Shown here: positions 1 to 12,259 of the stretch, in pieces
Layout: each line of letters begins with the position of its first letter
How positions within the stretch are numbered: the first letter of the stretch is position 1
From: Anaeramoeba flamelloides
Lineage: Eukaryota; Metamonada; Anaeramoebidae
DNA: 64,000 nt
Direction: 5' to 3'
Assembly: GCA_027625915.1 (NCBI GenBank)
Contig: JANTQA010000030.1
Location: 3,534,001 to 3,598,000 of the forward strand
The notes under the pieces: model-generated
Database searches by the model: none
What the model saw: the letters and a program-made list of their open reading frames with translations, nothing else
Told to the model about the DNA's origin: nothing
Translations under genes and position numbers: made by a program

Positions 1-1
1 G

Positions 2-115
2 GCACAAGATCTTCAAATTTCAAATTACAGACAAAAAATTAAAAAAATAAACAAACAATTGAATCGTATTGATAAGAACAAAAAAATTAAACGAAAAAAA
101 AAGAAAAAAAAATAG
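2..115 (+). CDS. C-terminal end of a lysine-rich protein (partial, 5' end outside window)
   Basis: One frame is open from base 2 to a TAG at 113-115 and encodes about 37 residues, beginning AQDLQISNYRQK and ending in a run of lysines (IKRKKKKKK). Residues before the tail have a coiled-coil-like mix of Q, K, I and N. Such charged tails are common on other proteins in this window. The other two frames close early or read as pure low complexity. No domain is visible, so I cannot name the protein. It could also be a chance open stretch, because the window edge removes the upstream context. Confidence 0.45.
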   Translation, partial: AQDLQISNYRQKIKKINKQLNRIDKNKKIKRKKKKKK

Positions 116-3100
116 TTTTGACTTAGTTGTATAAATTTGTATTAAAAATTCAGTTTTGTTTTTTCTTTTGTGTTTTCAAGTTAAATTTTTACCACTCATT
201 CATTTTTTTTTAAAAATATCACCGGAATTAACAAACTGTTGATGTAGATTGGGCATTTAATGACTATGGAAAACAATGAAATTAATAAAAATACCATTTC
301 AAAAAAATCTTTAAAATAAAAATTAATTTGAAAAAGTAAGATTTAATTTAATTTCTTGAAATAACTATTCATATTAATGTTTAAAATTTACTTTTCAAAA
401 TAAAAAAAAAGATATATATATCGTCTAAAAAAAAAATAACAATAAGTATCAAAGAACCAATTTAGATATAAATAATTGTTTACTAATAGTATAGCACACT
501 CTTTTAAATCAGATACTCATTATTTTCCTTCTATTTTAAACCCAAAATCTATCCTGTTTTTTATAGAATTGCTTGTAAAAAGTAGGGAAATAAGGTTCTA
601 AAAACGATTTTAAAAAAAATTACAAAATTTTTGATTATTAATTGAAATGCCAAAAAGAAGAAAAAGACAAATCAAAAGGAGGATGATTGTACTCTAAGGG
701 GATGAATAGTTGATATTTTTTAAAACTTTGGACACTATTTTGAAAAATATTCAAGCTAAAAAATAATGATTTTTAATTGATCTTTTCTGAGTAGAAATTC
801 GTTTTTTAAAATTGTAAAAAGTTTTTTATTTTTAACTATTCAAAAGGAAAGCTAAGAGAATAGTTTTAGTGATGGTCAAGATGAAAGTATTGAATTAAGG
901 GAAAATTAAATCTGAAAGAAACTTGAAATTCTTTTCCAAATTATTAAAACCAGTTTCGACAATTTATGTACTTTTTTCAGGATTAGATTAAATTCAGAAA
1001 TTAAATTAATTTATCAAGAGTTATGCTTATATCAATTCTGTTTATCGGTTTTATCATTTTAAATTACTGATCATTCAAAATTGATTATCAAAATATTTAA
1101 ATTTTATAGAATAACAGGATAAAAAAAAATATTTTATAATTTTTAAAAAAAGAGAAACTACAGAATAGTTTTAAATATCTAAATGAATTGTGAATTGGGT
1201 TTTCGATCAAATCACCTTTTATTAATGTTTTTGGAAATAACTCATAATTAAATTTAATTTTGAAAAAGTTTTGTGTTTTTTAGCAAAATTTACCTCGATA
1301 ACAATTGAAGCGTTTTCAATATTTTCCATGTTCCAGGTTTTCAAAAAAAATATGAATGAATTAAATAAGTTGTTATTAATATTTTGTTTTTCCCCACCTT
1401 TAAGAATTCACGAAAAAAAAATTGAATTTATATTTTCAGAATTAGCTTAATTCTCGAAAGGATGAAAATTTTTGTGTAAGTGTATGAAAATTTTGACTAT
1501 TTTATCTGAAATTCAAAGAGTTATGACAAAGAAATTTCTGAAAAAAATACAATAAATTACATTTGTGAACATTTTTATAGTACATCATTCTTTAAAATTC
1601 CAACACGTTCCCCCAAATCCAACAATTATAAATTAACAAAAAAAAAAACAAACAATTTCTGAATGGCCAACAAAACAATTACAAATTATTGATTTGAAAC
1701 AAACAACATTGTATAGATATTTAAAGATTATGAAATATGAATAAAAAAAGAATATTTTTCAAATTCAAAAAGGCGTATTTTTTATTTTGTTGAGAAAATA
1801 CCCCATTTATAATTGGTAAATACACATTTGAAATTACATCCCGTGTTATTTTTTTTTCAATAATGTTTACTTATTAAATCATCAAAAGGAACCAACAAAT
1901 AATAATAATATATGTGATAAAAGTTTCTTAAAGTTCTATTAATAAAAAAGAAAATCTAAAAATGAAGGATCAACAAGGAAATTACTCTTGAAGAATATAT
2001 AACCAATTTTGATCGGTTTTCTTGCTAATTTATAAAAAAAAAAATTATTTTGATAGAAATAGGAAAAATTTTTTACAATGCCAAATTAAATTCTTAAATT
2101 TTTTCTTAACATCAATGAGTTTATATCCAAAATTAATTTGTGTTAAGATAACTAATAGAAATTGAATTAGAGGTTACAGTTAAAAACCAATAAAAAAAAA
2201 CAATTTTTATTTTTGATATAGGTTTTGGGTCCATAAACTTAGTGGTTTTTTTGAATATAATAATGTCAAGAGTACTCAAAATGATTCCATATTTGAAATT
2301 TTTAGAATTTCAAAAATTAAAAATTTGTATTCAAAAGATTAAAAAGATTATTCCAATGGAATCAGTTTTTATCAAATTTTCCAACTTAATAAAACCCCTT
2401 CTAAGAATTATTTTTCTAAAAAATCAAAAATTATTTTATTCTGATTCATGAAGTCAAAAAAAGGAGGTTTTATTTAGTAACAAAACTCTATTAAAAAAAA
2501 AAAAATTCTTTTGATTCCATTTCAAAGTAAAATAATTTTCTTATCGGGAATAAACATACAAACAGTGGGATTAAATATGTTGATATCGAAATCTAAAGAA
2601 AAAAAAAATCTAATATGTATTTTTTTGAAAAATTTTAAATTCTTTTTATATTACTGGTTTTTGAATTTTCCAAAAAAAAATATTAATTATTAAATTGTGA
2701 GAATGATGTGGTTCTATGAAAACCTGAAATTAAATAAGAAATAATTTGAGATTAATCATTAAAAAAAAAAAAAAGAATCATTTTAGTTCCAATGAATTAC
2801 AAACAGATTTATTTTGGGTTTATTTTTGAGAAAGAATCAAAATTTGAAATCGGATAATGTTTTAAAATTTTCAAATTTTGATCTAATAGCCCAAGAGGTG
2901 TTGCTCAAGTAATCGTTTTTATAAAAATTACAAATTAATTTTTGACTATTTTACATTAAATTATTTTTTTCAATTCAATCTTTATCTCAAATACAAAAAT
3001 TAAAAAAAATCCACTCAAAAAAAAAAAATTATGAACTGGAAAACAAACCAAGTTCCAAATGATAAATAGCTATTCAAAATCTAATAAAAAAACAAAATTG

Positions 3101-3948
3101 AACAATTTAATATTGTTGATTAAACTACAAGTACAGGGTTGTTGATCCATCAGACCAAATCGTAAATGCTTATCTTTTCAAACAACAACCTTTTACTTGG
3201 AGGTGGTAATATTTGTATCGTTTTCTATAAAAATATAGCACCCCAAAAACATAAAATGATTTTTTATTTTTTGATGGTTTAGAATACAATTGAAGATGTT
3301 GATTTTTTTGTTGGAATTGGAAAAAGATATAAGTTCTGTGAAAGGAAGCGAGGTTAATAGTAAACATATAGTAACCCACAGTAATTCAAGGTTGTATTGT
3401 TATTATTGTTGATAATATTTTAAAAGAAATTCTGTAACTCCGTTAATTGTGCGATAAAGAGGAAGAATATTTTCACAAAGGCAATTTTTTTCCATTTTCA
3501 TTTTCTGAAAACTCAATTTATTTACACTTTACAAAATTATTTTTTATTTTCATTTTTTATTTGTTCTTTTTTTATCGTTTTTTTTCTGAATTACCAACAC
3601 ACGTTTATTTGTAGTTATATAGTTTGATAGGTTGTTATCTTTTTAAAATTGTGGAAAAATTAATTTTTTCCAAAATGTGTCAATCCTTTCCAAAAGAGTA
3701 TATTGTAACATACAATCCGATAAGGATTTTCCAATTGTATTCTGACTTAAATCTGATTACGATCATAGATTAAAAATACAAAATAAAAATATGAATAAAA
3801 AAGCTTATTAGATTTTGTCTATTAATAATTTTCAATTTGCATGTAATAAATAATAAAAAAAAGCAATTAATATTTTTTTAAAAAAAATAAAAATTAAAAA
3901 AGGGAGATACAAGAAAAAAAAAAAAAGAAAGAATCCACAAGAAATTAT
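116..3948. other. Intergenic, AT-rich, no gene recognised
   Basis: The stretch is dominated by A/T runs. Short open frames at 2242-2451 and 2511-2693 encode only F/I/K/N-rich peptides with no domain character. A short segment near 1886-1990 resembles the start of the repeats at 21131 and 30464. No tRNA, splice-bounded exon or strong hairpin was seen. Confidence 0.6.
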
Positions 3949-6900
3949 TTAAAATTCATCTTCTTCACTTGTTTGATCTGGTTCAAAATTTTGATTTTGT
4001 TGACTATCTTGTTCTGAATTTTCTGAAATATTTGATAAAGACATCCCATGATATTGCTCTAGTTCTAGCCTATCGTCAGAATCTTCTTTATTATTAAGAT
4101 TTTCGATACGCAGATTTTCTTGTTTAAATTGATTTAAATATAAAAAACTGTTGGTTAGCATTGGTCGATAACAATATAATTCATAAATCAAAATGGTAAT
4201 AACAAATATTTCATCTGTTGAATATGATAACCATTTTCTTTTTTTTGATAAAATTATATTTTGAACTAATAATAATAGAATTGGGAACAGAAAAAAAAAT
4301 ACATAAAATTTCCTAAAGGTGCTGTAGGTTTGAAATTGATAAAACATTTTTATTTTATTTCTGAAGAAGGTACTGCTAAAGACCCGTTTCCTGAGTTTTT
4401 CTGTTTGAACTACTGTTAAGAATACATCTATTATTTTTGTTGTTATTATTATTATTTTAGAAGATATATATTTATAAAAAATAATAAATCGATACATTAT
4501 TAAAATGATGCTTGGATAAAAAAAAATTAATGAAATTTCGAAGAATTGAAAGATAACAGTTAATAATTAGATCATAATTTTTAGAAATTAATTACAATGA
4601 AAAAATATTGGGAATTGAATAACAAAGAAAAATTTGAATTTTATTGTTTATTTAGTTTTTTTTTTTATTTAAGAGAAGAACACTATATTAGTCCATTATG
4701 GACTATTCACTCACTTAAAATTAGAGATATTATTGAATCAAGTAAGGGCTGAGTGTTATCAAAGGAACTGAGTCACACTCCGCAAATTGAGAGGAATTTG
4801 ATTACTCTTTTTATTTTTATTAAAAGCCAAACTTTTATTTATATCTACTCAATTTGTCGATTTTTGGTTGCTTTCAATTCTTCGAAAGAAATATTAAGAG
4901 AAATCGACAAAATAATAAACTTTCTCTTTTTGTTCTTTGTTGTATTTTTGATAAATAAATACAAAAAATAAAAAAAAAAAAAATTAAAATTACTCGAGTA
5001 GGACTACGGAAATTTCGTTTGAAACTCGGATTACATACTATAAATAATCATTTAACATCCATACAAAAAATGAATTATTTTGCTCTCATACATTTTATAT
5101 ATTGAAGAAATTGAATTTGTTGGAGTTGCAAATTTTTTTTGAATTGAAAAAATAATCATGAAGTTGTAGATGGATCTCTTTCGTTTAATTTATTAAACCA
5201 TTTTTTTTGAAAATTTTTTCCACAACAACAATATAGATCTTGATCTATTGAACTTGTTTATACAAAAAGATCAGATTTAGTATAAAATTAATTGATATAA
5301 AAATGTTTTTTTTAAAGAGATAATTTTGCCCTTAAGGAATAACAATGCTATTAACTTCTCCGAGTATGTTGTTTATGGATATTTTTAAGAGAATATAGTA
5401 TTAAATTTAAAAAGGTCATCTTTGTGCAAAAATGGACATTTGAATCAAAATTTGTATTTGTATTAATTTGTTTAACATTTTTTCAAATTTTGAAAATTTG
5501 TTGTGTGTGTGTGTGTGTTGTAAAATGTTGAAAAAAATCAAAGTTATTCCTAATTTACAAGAAAATTTTCTTATAGATTCTTTTTAGCTCCTATAACAAT
5601 GTATAACAGGAAAGTTTTTTTTAAAAAAATATTGTGGAAGTAATAATAAAAATTGTTTAAAAGTTAAAAAACAGAATATTTATTTGGTTTCTTTGAAATT
5701 ACTTCTAATCTCTAAAAGACAATACTTATTCAATTTAAATTTTTGTTACTGTGATTTTTTTTATCAATTTTTTTTTTATAAAAAAAGAGTTAAAAAATTG
5801 ATATAATTTCTCTTTTGTGATGGGAAAAAATCAGTGTATAATTTTAGAAAAGTAATTTTTTTATTAAAACAATATAACCAAATAAATACATTTTGTTTTT
5901 CAAAAATTGAATATGCACAAATTTTTTTTAACTTTTGTACATTTAATAAATTCTTTTATTTTGGTATAATTATTAATATTTTGATTTGACTGGATCTTTT
6001 TTTTTTACCACATGATCTTTTGTAAAAAAAACAATTTAAAAAAAAAAAAAAAAAAAAAAGCAAAAAAGCAAACTTAAAACGTTTAAAAGTAATTTTATTC
6101 CAAGGTCGATTAAATCCCAAGCTTCGCATTGTTGATTTTGATCTCCATATTTCATTGCACAAACCTTACTATTGGCGCCATTTATAACTAAAACTACCCA
6201 AATGAAATAATATATGTAGCGTTCTTTCATAGAAAAATTTTCTCTTATTGTTTTGTATCCAGTGGCAATCTAATAAATAATTAATTAAGACAAGATTTGT
6301 TTTTGTAAAAAAAGAAATTAATCATTCATTTTTTTTTTAAAAAAAAAAAGATGAAATGCCTACCAAAAAGAGCGAAACGTAAAAAAATGATTCTGCTACA
6401 ATCTCTACGCCTATTTTACAAGATCTATAAATAATTTGTTGTTTTGAAAAAAAAATTAAAAATATTTTTGTTAAATTAGTGTTTTTGGTCAATCACAATT
6501 AAGCAAAAATTCGAAGATAATCCTTTAATACAATTTAATAATTCACTCTCATGGATAATTCAAAAAAGAAATAATTAATTATTTTTTGAATTTATCCCCA
6601 ATAAAAACAAAGAATGGGATAATTTCTTAATATACATGAGAATTAAACACATTTTTTATTATTTAAGATAAAGGTTAAAAAAAATAATATATTAGCAAGA
6701 TTTATTATATTGGATAAAATTTGATTTTTTATCACAGTTTTATCTTATTTGTTAGTATATATCCCTTAGCACCCCGGATTTGCCTAAATTTCATCAAGTT
6801 TAAAAGAAAAGATTTAATATGATATTGATGTGTTAATAAATTTATTTTCTTATTTGTCTTTAATCAAGATTTGAATTATAATAAAAAGTCAAAATACTTG

Positions 6901-8282
6901 AAAGATAAAGTAGTTAGGTTTTTGTATTTTTTTTTTTTTGATATTGCAAAAATAATAATTATTCATTTTTACAATTTTTTTCTAAAGATTTTTATTTTTT
7001 TTTAATTTTTAGATTAGAAATTTTATTACAATAATAGTAATTCAAAACTCAATACATTAATTTATTAATAATAATAATCAAATAATATTGTTAATTTTAT
7101 GATAAAATAAAAAAATAAAAAAATATATTAATGAGAAATTTTAATTTTTTTTTTTTTTCAGTAAAAAATTTCAATAAATATTGAATAAAGAGAAAAATTA
7201 AATTCATTTCTTTAAGCCAAAATTAAAAGTTTAATATGAATAATTTTCTAAAACTTTTATTTACAAAAAAAAATACTTGAAAAAACCTTAAAAAAAAAAA
7301 AATTGTAAAATAATTTCATTTAATACATTGGAATTAAATCAAATAAAAACATTTTTTAATAAGATAAAGTAATCAACCCTAAATTTAAAAAAATAAAAAA
7401 TGACTTTTAAATATTATTCAAAGTTAATAAAATAATCTTCAAAACCAAGAAATTTTTTTTTGAATTTTGTTTTAAAAAAAATTTGAAAACAATCTTTGTA
7501 AAATTTGAATTTTTCGATATAAATTAAACCAGATATTGTAAAATAATTTCTGATCTATGGTCTATTATTCAATAATATTGTTTATTTTATGTCTAGATTT
7601 TAGAAATTCATAAATTAAAAAAAACTTTTAATTAAAAAAAAAATCAATTATTAATCTAAATCGGACTATTGGACAAATTATTTTAAAATTGAAAAAAATT
7701 CTTGTTGAAAAAATTTTCATATTTTACAATGAAAAAATTAAATTTAGTTTTTTTTTATTTTTAATTTATATTTTTTTTTATATTTAAATAATTTAGAATC
7801 AAATAACTATATTGCCATTGAATGGGAATCAACAGATAAAACAAATTTCCTATGTTATACCAGGATATCTTTTGTAATGAATAAATTATGTAATCAAGTA
7901 TTTTAGGAAATGTTGGGGGTACAAATGACCCCCCAAAAAAAATTCCAGTAAAGTATGATGTGTTTTAATCATATAAACAAAGAATGTTTTTGATGTGTAG
8001 ACAAACTTTTTAAAACAAATTTTTTTTTTTGACAAAATTTGGATGGAAAAATAATAAAATCACAAGAACCAAGAAAATTTTTTCAAATGTTGAAAATTTT
8101 TTTTCAAAGTTATTTTTTTATTTTAGGTAACTATACAATTTTTAATTATTAATTTTTCTTTCGAAGATAATTTTTAATAAATTTTATATCTTATAATCCT
8201 TTGATAACAATTCAAATTAAAAATTTTGTTTCGAAAACAATTAGGATATTTGGGGTTCTAAGGGATATGTTTAAAATTGGGC

Positions 8283-8313
<31 letters not shown>

Positions 8314-11300
8314 CTTTTTCAACAAAAGGACACACCTCTCAAATCATCAATACTATTAAATTTGATGTTAATAAGATAATTACTTGTTGGTGATTTTCAT
8401 TTTAATTATTCATTTTTTCATTTTTTGTTTTTTTATTTATGGATATTGAACAGTTGGAAAATAAAAAAACAAGATAAGAAGAAACCAATTTGGAAATAAT
8501 CTGACAGTATAAAAATGGAAACAGTTTAAGTTTGATTTTGAAGAAGTTAAATATAGGAATTAAGAAAGACCATTATTGGATTGATACAGGAAACAAAGAA
8601 AAAAGAAAAGAAAGAAAAAAACAATTCCAACAAAAGAACCAGATGAATTGTGGCTTTATCTTGGAAATGGAACTTTAAAGAACAAAAGTTCGGTGTGTAA
8701 AGAGTTATCAATAACTTGTAAAGAACTTTTTCCCAATCCAACGTGTTCAGCGGTTTTATGGATTTGATAATTTTGTTTCTTTACAATTTACAAAACGAGA
8801 TTTCTCATTTCAAATAAAAGTGCACACCAATTTTTAAAATATTTAATTTTAAATTTTTATTGTTTTGTTTTAATGGGTTTTAAATATTCAGTTGAGTGTT
8901 TTTGTAAAGTTTTAAAGTGTTTTTTATATTTTAGAATGATACTACAATTAATTTGATTCAATTATGAATAATTCTTGAAAATTTCTGTGCCCTTTTATTT
9001 GAAAAAGGGTTTATATATAGTGCAATTGGATTTTTTTTATATTTCTTTTAAATTTATTTTATCCTATGCATTAGACATTTTTTTGATTAGTTTCTCATAT
9101 AAATTCCATTTGATAAATATCTACCACAGGTATATCACATTGTAATAACAAGTTTATTTTATTTGGGCTTGGGTATATATTATTATCAAAATTATTATAA
9201 GAAATGTAAAACTGGTTGAAAAGTTGAATCTTTGAACTAAAAGTCCAAAGATATCTTTCAAGAAATTTGCAAATCAAAAAGGATAAATTCCTTATTTTAT
9301 TAACATTTGACTCCAAATTATTTTTTTTAATTCAACATAATTTATATAGAGTATTGAAAAAAAATACCTGACATGAAAATAATACAAGAAACGATTTTTA
9401 ATTGCTAAAATTAGGGGGTTTGTTATGTAAGTGCGGAAATCAATTTCTTTTATTTAAAGAATCCATCTCTGAAAATTATAACTCGCCACTTATTAGAATG
9501 ATGAAGAATCAAATTATAAACTAAATTTCATAATAAATGGCCCATCTTACATTTGAATAATGAATTTCTTTTGTATAGTTTTGAAGTTTTTCCTCTCACA
9601 ATGAAAAGTTTGCAAATAAATCATTTTTTCTCTTTTTTATTTTTTCAACAGTGTTTTGTTAAAATGGAAAATGAAAATGAAAAATTGGAAAGAAGTAACA
9701 GATGAATTAATGAAAATTTTGGTTTCAAATATGAAAAAGAGATTAGATTTAGTTATTCAAATGGAAGGAGAATCGATAAATGGGTTTTTTTACTTTTTTA
9801 AATTTTCTTTTTTTTATGTAATGCTTCTTTCAAAATAAATGTCCCAGTTTTTTTTATTTTTTTTTCTTTTATTTTTAGACAAAAAATAAATATCTCTTGA
9901 GTATAGTATTGAATATTAAAATCTAAATTTTTATATTATAATAGATAACTTCAATTATTAAAATTATTTTTCTTTAAAATTTGATTATTAATGGGCCAAT
10001 TATTATGAAAGATAGTTTACTCTATCGAAACACTATTCAATCAATCAAAAAAAAAGAATAAAAACATCATTTTCCAAATTCATAGCAAATCTTTATAAAA
10101 CTCTATTGTTTTTTCAAAATAAGTTGATCTGCTTACGGTTATCAAACAATTAAAAGAGTATTATATAGACACCTCACTTTAATTAAATTTAGGTAGGTTT
10201 ATTACTGAGTTCATAAAAAAAATTGGTAGTTTAAAAAAAGGATTTGATTTTAAATAAAAGAAATTACACAACAATTTTGCGTATATTAACAATTAAAAAT
10301 CTTGTTAGGCATTATTTTCATGTCCTGGTATTTTTTTCAATACTATAATTCAAAAAATCGAACAACTTTGCAAAACAAAAAAAAGCAAAATTATAATTGG
10401 GAAAAAATCCTTTCAAAAGTAGGCTTTGGAAGTTTGCAAATTTTTTCCAATAAAATTTTTAAAAAACTATTCAAACTACGATAACCCACCCTAAGTATCT
10501 AAATAGTTGATATAAAATTAAAACTTCGAGATAACAATAATCAAAATAATTTGAACTTAATTTAAATTCAAATAAGTCGGCCATCTTTTCAAGATAGATC
10601 TTCTTCAAAGTTCCTATTATTTTTTGAATTAACTTTTGAAAATTTTTCTTTGGATTGATTATAAATTTTTCTTTTTATTGGGTTTCGAAAAAGATTACTT
10701 TAAGATAAATGGTAACCAACCAAAAAATTTCAAACAAGTATGAGGCTATCCATAAACATTTTTTTTCATATTCTGATAATCCTTTGGGATGCTTTTATAA
10801 ACCAGAAATACTGAAAATTATACCTTTTTTATTTTTATTTTTATTTTGAACAGAGCAAATTAATTTCCTATTACAGCCCTAAATTATACCTTTTTTGTTA
10901 CAGTGGCGCAGATAATTGTGATTTCTATATTATCTGTAAATTCCAAATAATTTGATTATTTCTTTCCACCTCACATATGAAATCATCTTGGTTTGTTGTG
11001 AACATAATTTAATTGAAAATTTCGTTGGTTTTGTTCAAGAATTTTGAAAAGTTTTTCATAGAATGTGCAGCCCCAAAGAAAATGATGGGTATCTTTAATA
11101 GATCAAATTAAAATGAAATTTCAGAAAAATGGAATTTTAAAAGTTTTGTGATCAGTAAATGTGCTTTTTACCTTGTTCCAAATAAACTCAAAAAAAACCT
11201 AAAAAATCAAAATAAATTGAACTTTCCATTTATTCACCAACTTTTAAATGTGTGCTTTTATTGGCTCACATATTGTATTTCAACTCTCAGAGAACACAAA

Positions 11301-12259
11301 ATTCGGATGTTCCTTAATCCTTTTTCTAAAATAAAGAGTATTCCCGTTTTGTGATGCTGTAAAGAAGAGAAGAGAACAAAACAAAAAAAAAAAAATTTCA
11401 TACTCAATGATTCGATTCCAATTGCCAGTATAGTATGTGTTTGAATATAAAACAATGGTTAGCACAGCTTGGAAAAATTTTAAATTTAGTGTAAACAATA
11501 AGAGGTATTGTAAAATGGTTAGTAAATTTCTCTTTTTGCACATCAGCAGAAACCAAAATACAAAAAGTAATAAATAAACAATTGCTAAGACGATATAAGT
11601 AGGGATCAAATGGTGTTGATCTAAAGGCAATTGTAAATTTGGGGGGTTTAGCATTTTTAATTTCCCTTTGACTTGGAGATCTTGAGTGTTCTCACAATTT
11701 AGGATCGAGGTGTAATATTGTTTTTCTTCATTGATTGTAATTGTTGTTTGCAATGTCTTGCTAAACTCATATCGGAAAGTGTTCGAAGCCCGACAGATAC
11801 GAGCTATGAATTGAGTTTCGTTTTTCACTTGGTAGGTATTTTGTGTTTCCTTTGGTGTTATTTAAAAAAATAAAAAGGTGGCAGGTAAAAGTAAAAAGTT
11901 AATTTCATTTTACAATTTTTTGTTGGTTAATATTCTTTTTTTTTTTTTTTTTTTTTTTGAAAAAATGTTTTTATTGTTTTGTTTTGTTTTGTTTTGTTTT
12001 GTTTTGTTGTTTTAGAAGCTTAGTTATAGTATTGGGAAAAACATACATATTCTTCAATGTCACCAACAACAAAATAAAGTTCTTGATCTGTATTAGATTG
12101 TATGTCGATTTCTATTGTTCCTCCTTTTGCAAAATAAAATTCATTTGAAAGTTTGTTCAAGTAATTGTTTATTTCGTTGTCTAATGTAATTTCAAGGCAA
12201 TTAGTTGTTGTGGTTGTAAAAAATAGTATGAAAAAGAAGAAGAGATTCCAACGTAACAT
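3949..12259 (-). CDS. GPR107/GPR108-like seven-transmembrane protein (GOST family), five exons
   Basis: Exons 12259-12047, 11849-11404, 6424-6364, 6269-6074 and 4427-3949 join in phase to a 464-residue protein. Residues 1-20 form a signal peptide (MLRWNLFFFFILFF). The lumenal domain carries LEITLDNE...FYFAKGGTIEIDI, matching the GPR107 pattern of an LxLxDE start and an FGF..G..xxxV strand, plus a conserved YTSILNC. Transmembrane helices start near residue 154. The IATGYKTI segment (exon 4) and the C-terminal W..x.DE...CYRP...N..LYLN block match GPR107/108 closely. A 60-residue acidic tail follows. Family members are Golgi/trans-Golgi proteins linked to retrograde traffic. The family call is strong. 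The donor closing exon 4 (A|GTTTGC) is weak, so that junction is less certain. Intron 3 is about 5 kb and intron 4 about 1.6 kb; both are long for this window. The exon 1 donor is GTATGT. Confidence 0.85.
4597..4971 (+). pseudogene. Intronic + strand ORF interrupted by one in-frame TGA
   Basis: Lying antisense in intron 4 of the GPR107/108-like gene, an ATG at 4597 opens 51 codons (MKKYWELNNKEKFEFYCLFS...) to TGA at 4750-4752. The same frame then stays open for 72 more codons to TAA (4753-4971, including SHTPQIERNLITLF and SSKEILREIDKIINF). The first part has mixed composition (REEHYISPLW, HSLKIRDIIE) unlike the surrounding A/T noise. A GTAAGG donor-like site sits just before the TGA, so the stop could fall in an intron. 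I do not recognise a family. Options are a decayed gene copy, a spliced exon, or chance. Confidence 0.3.
6759..8268 (+). mobile_element. 1.51 kb inverted-repeat element, copy A (non-coding)
   Basis: The left end reads ATATCCCTTAGCACCCC and the right end is its near-perfect inverse (GGGGTTCTAAGGGATAT). The interior is A/T-rich with no useful ORF and is shared almost throughout with copies at 31141-32580 and 32599-34107. All copies abut (AT)n tracts, suggesting insertion into AT-rich targets. This copy lies inside intron 3 of the GPR107/108-like gene. It looks like a non-autonomous DNA transposon whose transposase source is not in the window. The superfamily cannot be assigned from the ends alone. 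Confidence 0.75.
8283..8309. repeat. (AT)n microsatellite
   Basis: About 13 AT units just right of inverted-repeat element copy A. Similar tracts flank the other copies near 32056-32084, 32574-32600 and 34104-34130. Confidence 0.9.
9650..9787 (+). other. Exon-like coding stretch inside the large GPR107/108-like intron
   Basis: After a pyrimidine-rich TTTTTTCAACAG, one frame reads smoothly as a charged peptide (KNWKEVTDELMKILVSNMKK, then RLDLVIQMEGESIN) before turning into poly-F noise. The amphipathic composition resembles real coding sequence more than the neighbouring frames do. There is no convincing donor, start or partner exon, so it may be a fragment of a decayed gene or chance. No family is recognised. 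Confidence 0.25.
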
